From Amycolatopsis circi (GTDB taxonomy: Bacteria; Actinomycetota; Actinomycetes; Mycobacteriales; Pseudonocardiaceae): a stretch of 64,000 nt of DNA. The position numbers were made by a program, and so were the translations under genes. Each line of letters starts with the position of its first letter. Positions within the stretch are counted from its first letter, which is position 1. The notes beneath the pieces are model-generated. The model searched no databases and was not told where the DNA came from. It saw only the letters and a list, made by a program, of their open reading frames with translations. The DNA is taken from the NCBI RefSeq assembly GCF_003385235.1, contig NZ_PQIA01000015.1, forward strand, positions 30,963 to 94,962, read 5' to 3'. Positions 7,703 to 16,129 of this stretch are shown here, piece after piece.

Positions 7703-8701
7703 GTGACAACAAAAGCGATGCGGGCGGTGGTTCACGAAGGCGCGGCGGGAGTCGCCGGGGTGCGGGTCGCGCAGGTCCCGGTGCCGCGACCCGGTCCGGG
7801 CGAAGTGCTCGTCCAGTTGAAGGCGGCCGGGCTGAACCACCGGGACCTGTTCATCGTGGACAGTCGCGATCCGGCCGACCCCTGGACCGTGCTGGGCTCG
7901 GACGGTGCCGGGGTGGTCGTGGCGGCGGGTGCGGACGCCGCCGTCGAGGTCGGCCTCGAAGTCGTCATCAACCCGTCTCTCGACTGGGCCGAGCCGGACG
8001 TGGTGCCGGAGGTGCCCGCCATTCTCGGGGTGCCGACGAACGGCACGCTGGCCGAGTACGTAGTCGTTCCGGCGGGCAACGTCGTGCCGAAACCCGAACA
8101 CCTGAGCTGGACCGAAGCCGCCGCGCTCCCGCTGGCGGCACTCACCGCGTACCGGGCGCTGTTCACTCGCGGCGGGCTGACCGGCGGGGAACACGTGCTG
8201 CTGCCCGGTATCGGCAGCGGTGTCGCGACGTTTGCCCTCGCCATGGCGAAAGCTGTGGGCGCGACGGTCAGCGTCACCTCTCGCAGCCCCGAAAAGCGCG
8301 CCAGGGCAACGGAATTGGGCGCCGACCGCGCGATCGGCAGCGGCGGCGACTGGGTCGCCGAACTCGGCGAACCGGTGGACCTGGTCGTCGACAGCATCGG
8401 CTCGGCGACGTTCGACGCCTGCCTCTCCGTGCTGCGCTCCGGCGGCCGGATGGTGACGCTTGGCGCGACCACCGGGCCGGACGTGGAGTTGTCGCTGCGC
8501 AATCTTTTCTTCCGGCAGATCAGCCTGCTGGGCACTTCGATGGGCAGCGCGCGGGAATTCTCACAAATGGTCGCGCTGGTCACGGAGCACCGCCTGCGGC
8601 CGGTGGTGCACCACATCTACGACCTTGCCGACGGGCCGCGCGCGCTGGCGGGGCTGGCTGCTGGGGACCAGTTCGGCAAGCTGGTGGTCACGATCGGCTG
8701 A
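7703..8701 (+). CDS. Medium-chain (MDR) zinc-independent alcohol dehydrogenase/quinone reductase
   Basis: The 332-residue protein has the MDR arrangement: a GroES-like N-terminal domain (PVPRPGPGEVLVQLKAAGLN, HRDLFIVDSRDP) and a Rossmann domain with GEHVLLPGIGSGVATFALAM as nucleotide-binding loop. The zinc-ligand residues of classical alcohol dehydrogenases are not evident, which favours a quinone-reductase-like NADPH enzyme. The GTG at 7703 (VTTKAMRA) is chosen because the 19 codons upstream are not family-like; the ATG at 7718 is the alternative. It is the first gene of a + strand run with a Rid protein and an MBL hydrolase. Confidence 0.8.
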   Translation: MTTKAMRAVVHEGAAGVAGVRVAQVPVPRPGPGEVLVQLKAAGLNHRDLFIVDSRDPADPWTVLGSDGAGVVVAAGADAAVEVGLEVVINPSLDWAEPDVVPEVPAILGVPTNGTLAEYVVVPAGNVVPKPEHLSWTEAAALPLAALTAYRALFTRGGLTGGEHVLLPGIGSGVATFALAMAKAVGATVSVTSRSPEKRARATELGADRAIGSGGDWVAELGEPVDLVVDSIGSATFDACLSVLRSGGRMVTLGATTGPDVELSLRNLFFRQISLLGTSMGSAREFSQMVALVTEHRLRPVVHHIYDLADGPRALAGLAAGDQFGKLVVTIG

Positions 8702-8771
8702 TCCGGCCGGTCAGTTTTTGTCGGTGCCTTGTGCTCAACTGAGGGCACGAACCAAGGGAGGGGAACACCTG

Positions 8772-9179
8772 ATGAGCAAGCGCTGGAATCCCGAGACGGT
8801 CGCGGCGCCGGTCGGCCGCTACAGCCACCTCGCGCAGATTCCTGCCGGCCACGAGCTGGTCGTAGTGGCCGGGCAGATCGGAGCCCGGCCGGACGGCATG
8901 CTCGCCGGGCCGGACGCGGAAGCACAGACGCGCGAGGTGCTGGCGAACATCGAACGCGTGCTCGCCGCGGCGGGCGCCGGGCCGGAACACCTGGTCAAGG
9001 TCTTCAGCATGGTCGCCGGCACCGAGCACCTGCCCGGCTTCCGCGCGGCCACCGGCGACGTGTTCAGCCGTTGGTTCCCGGAAAGCGACTGGCCGACGCA
9101 GTCGCTGATCGTGGTGTCGGCGCTGGCCAAACCGGAGCTGGTCGTGGAGATCGAGGCGATGGCCGCGGTGCCGCGATGA
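8772..9179 (+). CDS. Rid (RidA/YjgF/UK114) family protein
   Basis: The 135-residue protein shows the Rid core (VVAGQIGARPDGML, EAQTREVLANIERVLAAAGA, HLVKVFSMVAG, WPTQSLIVVSALAKPEL). Family members hydrolyse reactive enamines/imines or carry out related tautomeric steps as trimers. The RidA arginine normally found in the last strand region cannot be placed with certainty (the equivalent reads SLIVVSAL), so this may be a non-archetypal Rid subgroup. An AGGGAGGGGAACACCTG stretch supplies the ribosome binding site. Its TGA overlaps the ATG of the MBL gene (ATGA), so the two are translationally coupled. Confidence 0.85.
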   Translation: MSKRWNPETVAAPVGRYSHLAQIPAGHELVVVAGQIGARPDGMLAGPDAEAQTREVLANIERVLAAAGAGPEHLVKVFSMVAGTEHLPGFRAATGDVFSRWFPESDWPTQSLIVVSALAKPELVVEIEAMAAVPR

Positions 9180-10030
9180 CCATCACGCTCGGACAGTTGC
9201 GCATCGACCCGGTGACCGAACTGGACCACTGGCCCTTCGCCCCCGCCGACCTGTTCCCCGGGGTCACCCCGGAACATCTCGGGGACCATCAGGGCGACCT
9301 GGACCTGATGATCACCACGTACTTGGTGCGGACGCCGGACCAGACCGTGCTCCTCGACGCGGGGAACGGCAATGCCAAGGAGCGCCCGGTCCTGCTGGCG
9401 CACCACCAGCTCGACACGCCGTACCTGGACCGGCTGGCCGCTGCGGGCGTCGTGCCGGAGGACGTCGACGTCGTGGTGGCGACCCACCTGCACCCGGATC
9501 ATTGCGGCGGCTTCACCCAGCTGGTCGACGGATCCTGGGACCCCACCTTCCCGCGCGCCCTGTACCTGATCCCGAGCGAGGAATACGCCTGGCTGCAGCA
9601 GATCCACGCCGAACGGCCCGAAGGAGGCGTCGCGGGCGACCTGGCCCGGACCTTCGAGGACAGCGTGCTCCCGGTCGTCGAGGCGGGTCTGGTCGAACTG
9701 ATCGACCTCCCGTACGAGGTCGCGGACGGCATCACCCTGCGTTCCCTGCCCGGCCACACCACCGCCCACCTGATCGCCGAACTCACCGGCGGCGGCCGGC
9801 ACGCGCTGGTGAGCGGGGACGTGCTGCACCACCCGTTCCAGTTCTCGGACCTGACGCTGCACCAAGGCGGCGACGCGGACCCCGCCGTTGCCGTGGAGTC
9901 GCGGCGAACCCTGTGCGAACTGGCCGCCGACCGGGACGCTCTTGTCCTGCCCGCGCATTTCCCCGCCGGACGAATCGACCGAGACGGCGACGGTTTCCGC
10001 TACCGCCCGGTCGCGTCAGGAGCCGCCTGA
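9176..10030 (+). CDS. Metallo-beta-lactamase-fold hydrolase
   Basis: The 284-residue protein carries the MBL metal motif THLHPDHCGG (HxHxDH, residues about 102-111), an early LLDAGNGN strand, a later SLPGHTTAHL histidine and VSGDVLHH, followed by LPAHFPAGRI near the end. These supply a full binuclear zinc set. It overlaps the Rid gene by four bases. The family includes lactonases and thioesterase-like hydrolases; the HCGG variant resembles N-acyl-homoserine-lactonase-type enzymes, but the substrate is open. Co-occurrence with a Rid protein suggests breakdown of a cyclic or enamine metabolite. Confidence 0.85.
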   Translation: MTITLGQLRIDPVTELDHWPFAPADLFPGVTPEHLGDHQGDLDLMITTYLVRTPDQTVLLDAGNGNAKERPVLLAHHQLDTPYLDRLAAAGVVPEDVDVVVATHLHPDHCGGFTQLVDGSWDPTFPRALYLIPSEEYAWLQQIHAERPEGGVAGDLARTFEDSVLPVVEAGLVELIDLPYEVADGITLRSLPGHTTAHLIAELTGGGRHALVSGDVLHHPFQFSDLTLHQGGDADPAVAVESRRTLCELAADRDALVLPAHFPAGRIDRDGDGFRYRPVASGAA

Positions 10031-10079
10031 CCCATTTTCTGGCGGGGCCGTGTCGATTCGGCGGCGTCCCGTTCGACGC

Positions 10080-10613
10080 ATGGGCATGACTGACTACGAA
10101 CCGACCTCGACCCGCAACCTCGACCGCTACGGAAACGCCCCGCTGCAGTGGAGCCGCGCCCGTGACGTCCTGGCCGCTGACACCCCGACCGCCGACTTGA
10201 CGTTCTTCGTGGCGACCGTCCGCCCAGACGGCCGTCCACACTCGGCGGGCGTAGGCGCGGTCTGGGTGGACGACGCCCTGTACTTCGTCGGCGGGCCGGG
10301 CACACGCCGCTCCCGAAACCTCGCGGCGAACCCGGCATGCAGCATCTCGGTACGCCTGCGCGGCCTAGACCTGGTCTTGGAAGGCGACGCCCACCGAGTC
10401 ACCGACATCGGCACCGTGGCGCACCTGGCCGAGGTCTACCACTCCGGCGGCTGGCCAGCGACCGCGGACGGGGACGCACTGACGGCGCCGTTCAGCGCCC
10501 CGAGCGCGGGCCCGCCGCCGTGGCACCTGTACCGGCTCACCTTGCGGCGTGCCGTGGGAGTCGCGTCGGAGGAGCCGCATGGGGCGACATGCTGGGAGTT
10601 CGCTGGGGAGTGA
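10080..10613 (+). CDS. Pyridoxamine-5-phosphate-oxidase-fold flavin/F420-binding protein
   Basis: About 177 residues (ATG at 10080; a second ATG two codons on at 10086). The split-barrel core is visible as DLTFFVATVRPDGRPHSAGV, ALYFVGGPGTRRSRNLAANP and CSISVRLRGLDLVLEGDAHR, the usual signature of FMN- or F420-binding PNPOx-like proteins that reduce small molecules or act as heme/flavin stores. It follows the MBL gene by 50 bases on the same strand. No specific subfamily can be fixed from the sequence alone. Confidence 0.8.
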   Translation: MGMTDYEPTSTRNLDRYGNAPLQWSRARDVLAADTPTADLTFFVATVRPDGRPHSAGVGAVWVDDALYFVGGPGTRRSRNLAANPACSISVRLRGLDLVLEGDAHRVTDIGTVAHLAEVYHSGGWPATADGDALTAPFSAPSAGPPPWHLYRLTLRRAVGVASEEPHGATCWEFAGE

Positions 10614-10648
10614 GCACGCCTGATTCTCGCGGCGTCGTTGCGGGACTG

Positions 10649-11250
10649 CATGCCGGGAGTTCGCCGACGGGGAGCGCAGCCTGCTTGTCGCGGAGTGGCT
10701 GGCGGGGACTGCCCGCCGGGCGTGCGTGGGCGCGAAGCGGGGTCTGTTCCCTCCCGAAGTCGCTGCGGGGGACTGCCCGCCGGTCTTCTTGTCGCGGGGT
10801 TCCGTGACGGACCTGCGTGCCGCGGATCCGGGGCGCAGTCTGCTTGTCGTGGAGTGGCTGCGGGGGAACTGCTTGCCGGGCGTTCGTGGGCGCGGAGTGC
10901 GGTCTGGTTGCGGCGGGGTGGCCGTGGCGGAGGTGCTTGCCGGACGTTCGCAGGTGCGGAGAGCGACTTGCTCCTCGCGGGGTGACGTTGCAGGCCTGCT
11001 TGCCGGACGGTCGCGGGTCCGGAGCGCGGTCTGTCTCTCGCGAAGTGGCTGCGGGGGAATTGCTTGCCGGGAGTTCGCGGGCGCCGTGCGTCCGGATGTC
11101 GTGGGTCGGCCATGGCGGGACGCTTGCCGGAAGCCTGCGGACCGGAACGCGGTCTGCCGAGGCAGCGGTCGCGGAGGAAGCGTGCGTCGCCTGCCGGACG
11201 TCGCACGGCTGTTGAGCCGGTCCTCGGTGTGGCGATGGCGGAGGGTGTTG
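10649..11250. repeat. Degenerate tandem repeats, unit about 63 bp, non-coding
   Basis: This stretch has no convincing gene. It consists of about nine imperfect head-to-tail units of 60-64 bases, each opening with a TTGCCGG(A/G)CGTTCG-like core, continuing with a GGAGCGCGGTCTG-like block and ending with GTGGCTGCGGGGG-(A)ACTGC. The clearest units start near 10876, 10940, 11003, 11067 and 11127; the unit near 10772 is irregular. Long open frames across it on both strands are Arg/Pro/Ala-rich artefacts of the repeats. The following 11251-11499 is also gene-free and holds a short direct repeat of GGGGAGCGGCCGT around 11435 and 11467. Confidence 0.65.
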
Positions 11251-11499
11251 CCGTCTGCCGATTAGCCCACGGCCGCGCGCGGTGACCGGCCTGGCGGAGG
11301 AGCGGTCTTAGCAGGAACCCACAGCCACCCCTGCGGTAACTTCGCCGCGCGTTGAGCGCAGTGCCACAGCAGCGGCCTGGCGGAACCACCTGTCTTCACC
11401 CTCTGTCTGGCTCGCGGTCGGCGGATTCTGCCGTAGGGGAGCGGCCGTTCGCGATGCAACGGCGGGGGAGCGGCCGTCAAAAGCCGCCCGCTCCGGGCA

Positions 11500-12009
11500 T
11501 CAAGCACGCCCGTCCGGCCCCTCCCACTCCAAGAGCAACTCCCGAAGATCGTCGTTCATCCGGTCCTGTTCCGCATGCGACAGCACGCCCAGCAACCGAG
11601 CCTCGGTCTGTGTCTTCATCCCGAACACCTCTTGCGCCCGCGCCAGGCCCTCGTCAGTAAGACTGACCAGGATCTGCCGCCGGTCGCCAGGATCGATGTC
11701 CCGCCGCACCCAGCCCTTGCGTTCCAGCCCGGCGACGCGTTTGGTCACCCCGCCGGAGGTCAGGCGCATGCTGTCTAGCAGTTGCCCGGCCGAGAGGCGA
11801 TACGGGGGACCGGCTCGTTTGAGCGCGCCCAGCAGTTCCACTTCCCACAAGCCGACCCCGAAGGCGTCGAACTCGCGGCGCAGTTCCGTTTCCAACAGCC
11901 GGGCGGCGCGGAGCAGGCGGAAGCTCAGCGCCTTGCTGACCCGGTCTACCGCGCGCACGCCGGTGATCTGCGCCATGACCCCGTCGACGTGGTCCCGCTC
12001 CGCTGGCAT
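11500..12009 (-). CDS. MarR-family transcriptional regulator
   Basis: The 169-residue protein starts at ATG 12009 (MPAERDHVDG); a GTG at 12027 is possible but falls in the promoter zone. The winged helix-turn-helix is seen as YRLSAGQLLDSMRLTSGGVT, KRVAGLERKGWVRRDIDPGD and RRQILVSLTDEG (DxR wing). Long helices on both sides give the dimer. It diverges from the multidrug exporter gene at 12065, and the AT-rich 12016-12045 stretch with AGTAATTATCT probably contains the operator and both promoters. Such MarR proteins repress exporters until a toxic ligand binds. Confidence 0.9.
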   Translation of the reverse strand: MPAERDHVDGVMAQITGVRAVDRVSKALSFRLLRAARLLETELRREFDAFGVGLWEVELLGALKRAGPPYRLSAGQLLDSMRLTSGGVTKRVAGLERKGWVRRDIDPGDRRQILVSLTDEGLARAQEVFGMKTQTEARLLGVLSHAEQDRMNDDLRELLLEWEGPDGRA

Positions 12010-12064
12010 GGGCGAGTATTCTAACACCAGTAATTATCTTACCGGTCTCGAATCAGGACGGTCC

Positions 12065-14014
12065 GTGCACGCTTCCGCTACTCCCGAGCCCGATCCGCAG
12101 CGTTGGCGCGCCTTGTGGGTGTGCCTCATCGCGGGGTTCATGACGCTGCTCGACGTCAGCATCGTGAACGTCGCGCTGCCCTCGATGGAGCACGGGATCG
12201 GCGCGACGCCCGCGGACGTCTCGTGGGTCGTGTCCGGTTACGCGCTCACGTTCGGTCTCGCGCTGGTGCCGTCGGGGCGGCTCGGCGACGATTACGGCCG
12301 CCGCCGGATGTTCTTGCTCGGGCTGGCGTTGTTCGTGGCGACCAGCGTGCTGTGCGGAGCGGCGCCGAACGCGACCTGGCTCGTCGTCGCCCGGCTCGGG
12401 CAGGGCGTCGCGGGCGGGTTGCTGAATCCGCAGATCATCGGCCTGATGCAGCAGCTTTTCTCCGGCCGCGAGCGGGGCAAGGCGTTCGGCGCGTTCGGGG
12501 CGACGGTCGGGCTGTCCACCGCGATCGGTCCGGTGCTGGGCGGGTTGCTGATCCAGGGCATCGGCGTCGACGAGGGTTGGCGCTGGGTGTTTTACGTCAA
12601 CCTGCCGATCGGCATCCTCGCCATCCTGTTCGGGCTGCGGCTGCTGCCGAAGGACTCGCGCAGCGGCCGGAAGCGGACGCCGGACCTGCTCGGGTCGGTG
12701 CTGCTCGGCGTGGCGGTCGTGCTGGTGATGCTGCCGTTGATCGAGGAAGAGGAACAGGCGACGTCGCCGCGCTGGTGGCTGATGGGCGTCGCGGCCGGGC
12801 TGCTCGTGTTGTTCGTGCTGTGGGAGCGCTGGCTCGGCAACCGCGGCAAGCAGCCGCTGGTGAACCTGAAGCTGCTGACCGTGCGCAGCTACTCGATGGG
12901 TTCCGCGCTCGGCATGGTCTATTTCGCCGGATTCACCGGGATTTTCCTGGTTCTGACGCTGTTTTTCCAGCAGGGCCTCGGCTACACGGCGCTGCAGGCC
13001 GGCGCGGCGATGCTGGCGTTCGCGATCGGCTCGGCGATCTCGCCGACCATCGGCGGACGGCTCGTGCACCGGTTCGGCAGGCCGATGGTCGTCCTCGGGA
13101 CGCTGCTCGTGGCGATCGGGCTCGCCGGAACCGCGTGGCTCGTCCACGACTACTCCGGCGCGAACACCGCGTTCGTGCTGGCCGGACCGTTGTTCGTCGG
13201 CGGGTTCGGCAGCGGGCTGGTGATCTCGCCGAACTCGACGCTCGCCCTGGAAGAAGTCCCGCCCGCGGAAGGCGGCACCGCGGCCGGCGTGCTGCAGACC
13301 GGCCAGCGGATCGGTTCGGCGGTCGGCACCGCGCTCGGCGGGTCGCTGTTCTTCGGCGAACTCGGCCGCTCGCACGGGGATTACCACTCCGCGACCGCGC
13401 TCGGGCTGATCGGCTCGACCGCTCTGGTCGTGCTCGCGCTGCTGTTCGGCGTCGTCGACGTGCTGCTGTCCCGGACGCGCAAACGCCGCAGCACTCCGCA
13501 AAGCGCCCCGCCCGCGGCGATTTCCGGCACGGTAGGCGGTCTCGCTCCCGCTGAAACCGCCTCGGTGTCGCTGACGTCCCTGGAGACCTACGAAGTACGC
13601 CGCACCACGACCGGCACGGACAACACTTTCGCCCTGGACGCCCCGGCGGGCACGTACCTGCTGCTGGTCCAGGCAGGCGGCCGCGAGCCGGTGGCCCGGC
13701 ACGTGCAGGTGGGCTCCGAACCGATGCGCGAGGACGTCGAACTGGCGCGGTCGGTCCGGCTCACCGGCACCGTGCACGCGATCCGGGGCCCGTTCCCGGG
13801 TGCGCAGGTCGCGGTGCTGGACGCTGAAGGCCAGGTTCAGCGGGTGACCGTCACGGACGAGGCGGGCCACTACGCCGTGGAGGACCTGTTCCCCGGCGAG
13901 TACACCGTCGTCGTGACCGGATACCAGCCGGTCGCGGGCCCGGTGCAGCTGACGACCGAGGGCCCGGCCCGCTTCGATCCGTTGCTGCGGCTGGTTTCCG
14001 CGGATCGGGCTTAA
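12065..14014 (+). CDS. DHA2-type MFS exporter with C-terminal beta-sandwich extension
   Basis: The GTG at 12065 gives 649 residues. Residues about 12-480 form a 14-helix DHA2 (EmrB/QacA-like) drug:H+ antiporter with the motif A region RLGDDYGRRRMFLLG and motif C-like GPVLGGLLIQ. After the last helix and a basic linker (SRTRKRRSTPQS) come two repeats of about 75 residues (AISGTVGGLAPAETASVSLT, then RLTGTVHAIRGPFPGAQVAV with TDEAGHYAVEDLFPGEYTVV), which are carboxypeptidase-regulatory-like beta-sandwiches. This extension is unusual for an exporter. The MarR gene is divergent and the gene ends two bases before a 55-bp palindrome. Confidence 0.88.
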   Translation: MHASATPEPDPQRWRALWVCLIAGFMTLLDVSIVNVALPSMEHGIGATPADVSWVVSGYALTFGLALVPSGRLGDDYGRRRMFLLGLALFVATSVLCGAAPNATWLVVARLGQGVAGGLLNPQIIGLMQQLFSGRERGKAFGAFGATVGLSTAIGPVLGGLLIQGIGVDEGWRWVFYVNLPIGILAILFGLRLLPKDSRSGRKRTPDLLGSVLLGVAVVLVMLPLIEEEEQATSPRWWLMGVAAGLLVLFVLWERWLGNRGKQPLVNLKLLTVRSYSMGSALGMVYFAGFTGIFLVLTLFFQQGLGYTALQAGAAMLAFAIGSAISPTIGGRLVHRFGRPMVVLGTLLVAIGLAGTAWLVHDYSGANTAFVLAGPLFVGGFGSGLVISPNSTLALEEVPPAEGGTAAGVLQTGQRIGSAVGTALGGSLFFGELGRSHGDYHSATALGLIGSTALVVLALLFGVVDVLLSRTRKRRSTPQSAPPAAISGTVGGLAPAETASVSLTSLETYEVRRTTTGTDNTFALDAPAGTYLLLVQAGGREPVARHVQVGSEPMREDVELARSVRLTGTVHAIRGPFPGAQVAVLDAEGQVQRVTVTDEAGHYAVEDLFPGEYTVVVTGYQPVAGPVQLTTEGPARFDPLLRLVSADRA

Positions 14015-14015
14015 C

Positions 14016-14070
14016 GTCCGTGAGGGGAACCCTCACGGACTCTGAGTCCCTCAGGGTTCCGCTCACGGAC
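14016..14070. repeat. 55-bp palindromic repeat, copy 1
   Basis: Arms GTCCGTGAGGGGAACCC and its complement meet at a centre of ACTCTGAGT. This copy has two departures from the others (CTCACGG for CTGAGGG in the left arm and CCGCTCAC for CCCCTCAC in the right). It lies between the convergent ends of the exporter gene and the CitE-like gene. There is no T-tract, so it is not a standard terminator. Confidence 0.9.
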
Positions 14071-14099
14071 GTCGGGCGTCGCGTCCCGGTCGGCAGGGG

Positions 14100-14924
14100 T
14101 TAGTCGGAGACGAGCGCGAGGACTGCCAGGGCCTGGTCTCGCATCGCGACGTCCAGGAATGTCCCGTCGGCAAGCGCGATCGCGCCCACCCCGGCCTGGG
14201 TGGCGCCGTCCATTCGGGACAGCACCTCCCGTGCCCGGGCGACCTCCTCTGCGGTCGGCAGGAAAGCCGCGCGGATCGTCGGCAGCTGGGCCGGGTGAAT
14301 CGCCGTCCGGCCGCGGAATCCGAGCGCTCGCCCGGCCCGGCAGCTTTCCGCCAGCCCGTCGAGATCCCGGACATTCGCGTACACCGACATCGCCGGCGGT
14401 GGCAGCCGCGCGGCGCGGGCGGCGTTCACGATCCGGCTGCGCGCCCAGGCGAGCCCGGCTTCGTCGGCGAGGCGCAGGTCGGATCGCAGATCTGCCTCGC
14501 CCAGTCCGAGCGACGCCGTCTGCGGGGAGGCGAGCGCGATCTCCAACGCCCGCTCCACCCCGAGCGCCGACTCGATCAGCGGGTGCAATTCCCGTCCAGG
14601 CAAAGCATCGGCGTGCGACCGGACGTCGAGTGACCCCTCGACCTTCGGCAGCCGCGCGCCCACCCACGGTGGCAGCGCGGCGACCGCGGCCATGTCTGCC
14701 GCGTGCCACGGTGTGTCCGGGTGGTTGATCCGCACCTGCACCGCACGCGACGCGGGCACGTCGGCCAGCAGGCGCATCGCGTTGTCCCGCGCGGCGTCCT
14801 TCTGCGCGGGCGCGACGGCGTCCTCCAGGTCGACCAGCACGACGTCGGCATCGGACGCGAGAGCCTTGACGACCCGATCGGGCCGGTCCGCCGGGACGTA
14901 GAGCAAGGTCAGCGCGGGCGTCAT
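14100..14924 (-). CDS. CitE-like HpcH/HpaI aldolase/citrate-lyase-beta family protein
   Basis: The 274-residue protein shows the CitE/CLYBL (beta/alpha)8 signature: TLLYVPADRPDRVVKAL, DVVLVDLEDAVAPAQKDAAR with the metal-binding acidic residue, VQVRINHPDTPW, LHPLIESALGVE, LGLGEADLRSDL, and GRTAIHPAQLPTIRAAFLPT. These enzymes cleave or condense acyl-CoA esters such as malyl-CoA or citramalyl-CoA. The ATG at 14924 overlaps the stop of the CoA-transferase gene (ATGA). As last gene of the operon it would complete a route in which a hydroxy acid is activated to its CoA ester and then cleaved. Confidence 0.85.
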   Translation of the reverse strand: MTPALTLLYVPADRPDRVVKALASDADVVLVDLEDAVAPAQKDAARDNAMRLLADVPASRAVQVRINHPDTPWHAADMAAVAALPPWVGARLPKVEGSLDVRSHADALPGRELHPLIESALGVERALEIALASPQTASLGLGEADLRSDLRLADEAGLAWARSRIVNAARAARLPPPAMSVYANVRDLDGLAESCRAGRALGFRGRTAIHPAQLPTIRAAFLPTAEEVARAREVLSRMDGATQAGVGAIALADGTFLDVAMRDQALAVLALVSD

Positions 14925-16129
14925 ACCGCTCCCTCCGCACGCAACTCGGCGATCCGCGACGAGGTGAAGCCCAGCGAGTGGAGCACCTCGTCGGTGTCCG
15001 CGCCGTGCGGACGTCCGGCGAATCCGATGACGCCGTCGTTGTCCGACAACCGGAACAGCGGTCCCTGCATCAAGGTCGTGCCCAGTTCCGGGTCTTCGAT
15101 CTCGTGGATCGTCCCCAGCGCACGGAACTGCGGGTCGGCCACGATGTCGGCCGCGTCGTAGATCGGGGCGACCGCAGCCTGCGCTTCCTCGAACGCGGCC
15201 ACGACCTCGTCGCGCGTGTGCCGCGCGATCCAGCCGCCGACAGCCTCGTCCAGTTCGTCCGCGTGCGCGGCCCGGTCCGCGCCGGTCGCGAACCACGGCT
15301 CGTCGGCCAGTTCCGGCCGTCCGACCAGCCGCACGACGCGCTCCGCGATCGACTGTGCCGAGGTCGAAACCGCCACCCACTGCCCGTCGCTCGTGCGATA
15401 GGTGTTGCGCGGCGCGTTGTTCGTGGACCGGTTGCCGGTGCGCGGCTGGACCGTGCCGAGCTGGTCCCATCGCGTGATCTGCGGCCCGAGCATGGCGAGA
15501 ATCGGCTCGATGATCGCGACGTCCACGACCTGGCCGCGTCCGCTGGCAGCGCGCCCGGCGAGCGCGACCATGATCGCGTACGCGGTGGCCAGCGACGCGA
15601 CCCCGTCGGCGAGCCCGAACGGCGGCAGCGTCGGCGGCCCGTCCGGTTCGCCGGTGGCCGCGGCGAAGCCGCTCATCGCTTCGGCGAGCGTGCCGAAGCC
15701 GGGCCGCGAGCGATACGGTCCGAGCTGGCCGAATCCGGTCACCCGCGCCAGAACCAGCCCCGGATTGCGCGCGGACAACTCCTCGTAACCGAGGCCCCAG
15801 CGTTCGAGCGTGCCCGGTCGGAAGTTCTCGATCACCACGTCCGCGGTCTCGGCGAGCGCCAGGAACACCTCGCGCCCGCCGTCGCTGCTCAGGTTCGCGG
15901 TGACGGTGCGCTTGTTTCGCCCCAACGTCTTCCACCACAGGTTGACGTCGCCCTTGGCCACCCCGTGCGTACGCGACGGGTCGGGCCGCGACGGATGTTC
16001 GACCTTGATCACCTCGGCGCCCATGTCGCCGAGGTGCATCGCGGCCATCGGCCCGGCGAACAACGTCGACGCGTCCACGACCCGCAGCCCGGCCAGTGCC
16101 CCGGCGGAAGCTTCCCTCGACACGGTCAT
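14921..16129 (-). CDS. CaiB/BaiF (class III) CoA-transferase
   Basis: The 402-residue protein starts LAGLRVVDASTLFAGPMAAM and contains LGDMGAEVIKVEHP, the conserved GAEVIKVE motif, DVVIENFRPGTLERWGLGY with the catalytic aspartate region, and YRSRPGFGTLAEAMSGFAA. These enzymes move CoA from one acyl-CoA to a free acid through a mixed anhydride. It overlaps both neighbours by four bases and is paired with a CitE-like lyase, the combination seen in itaconate/citramalate-type degradation. Substrate assignment is inferred. Confidence 0.88.
   Translation of the reverse strand: MTVSREASAGALAGLRVVDASTLFAGPMAAMHLGDMGAEVIKVEHPSRPDPSRTHGVAKGDVNLWWKTLGRNKRTVTANLSSDGGREVFLALAETADVVIENFRPGTLERWGLGYEELSARNPGLVLARVTGFGQLGPYRSRPGFGTLAEAMSGFAAATGEPDGPPTLPPFGLADGVASLATAYAIMVALAGRAASGRGQVVDVAIIEPILAMLGPQITRWDQLGTVQPRTGNRSTNNAPRNTYRTSDGQWVAVSTSAQSIAERVVRLVGRPELADEPWFATGADRAAHADELDEAVGGWIARHTRDEVVAAFEEAQAAVAPIYDAADIVADPQFRALGTIHEIEDPELGTTLMQGPLFRLSDNDGVIGFAGRPHGADTDEVLHSLGFTSSRIAELRAEGAV

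Noticed and set aside
10649..11250. CRISPR-like array
   Set aside because: The units are adjacent and imperfect with no unique spacers, and no cas genes are near.
10436..11389. 317-residue open frame opposite the tandem-repeat region
   Set aside because: It covers the end of the PNPOx gene and the 63-bp repeats, is dominated by Arg/Pro/Ala and has no domain.
12053..13870. Long antisense open frame opposite the MFS exporter
   Set aside because: Its product is a low-complexity Arg/Gln/His-rich sequence created by the codon bias of the real gene.
14016..14070. Rho-independent terminator function for the 55-bp palindrome
   Set aside because: No T-run follows and one copy lies inside a translated gene, so a repeat-family explanation is better.
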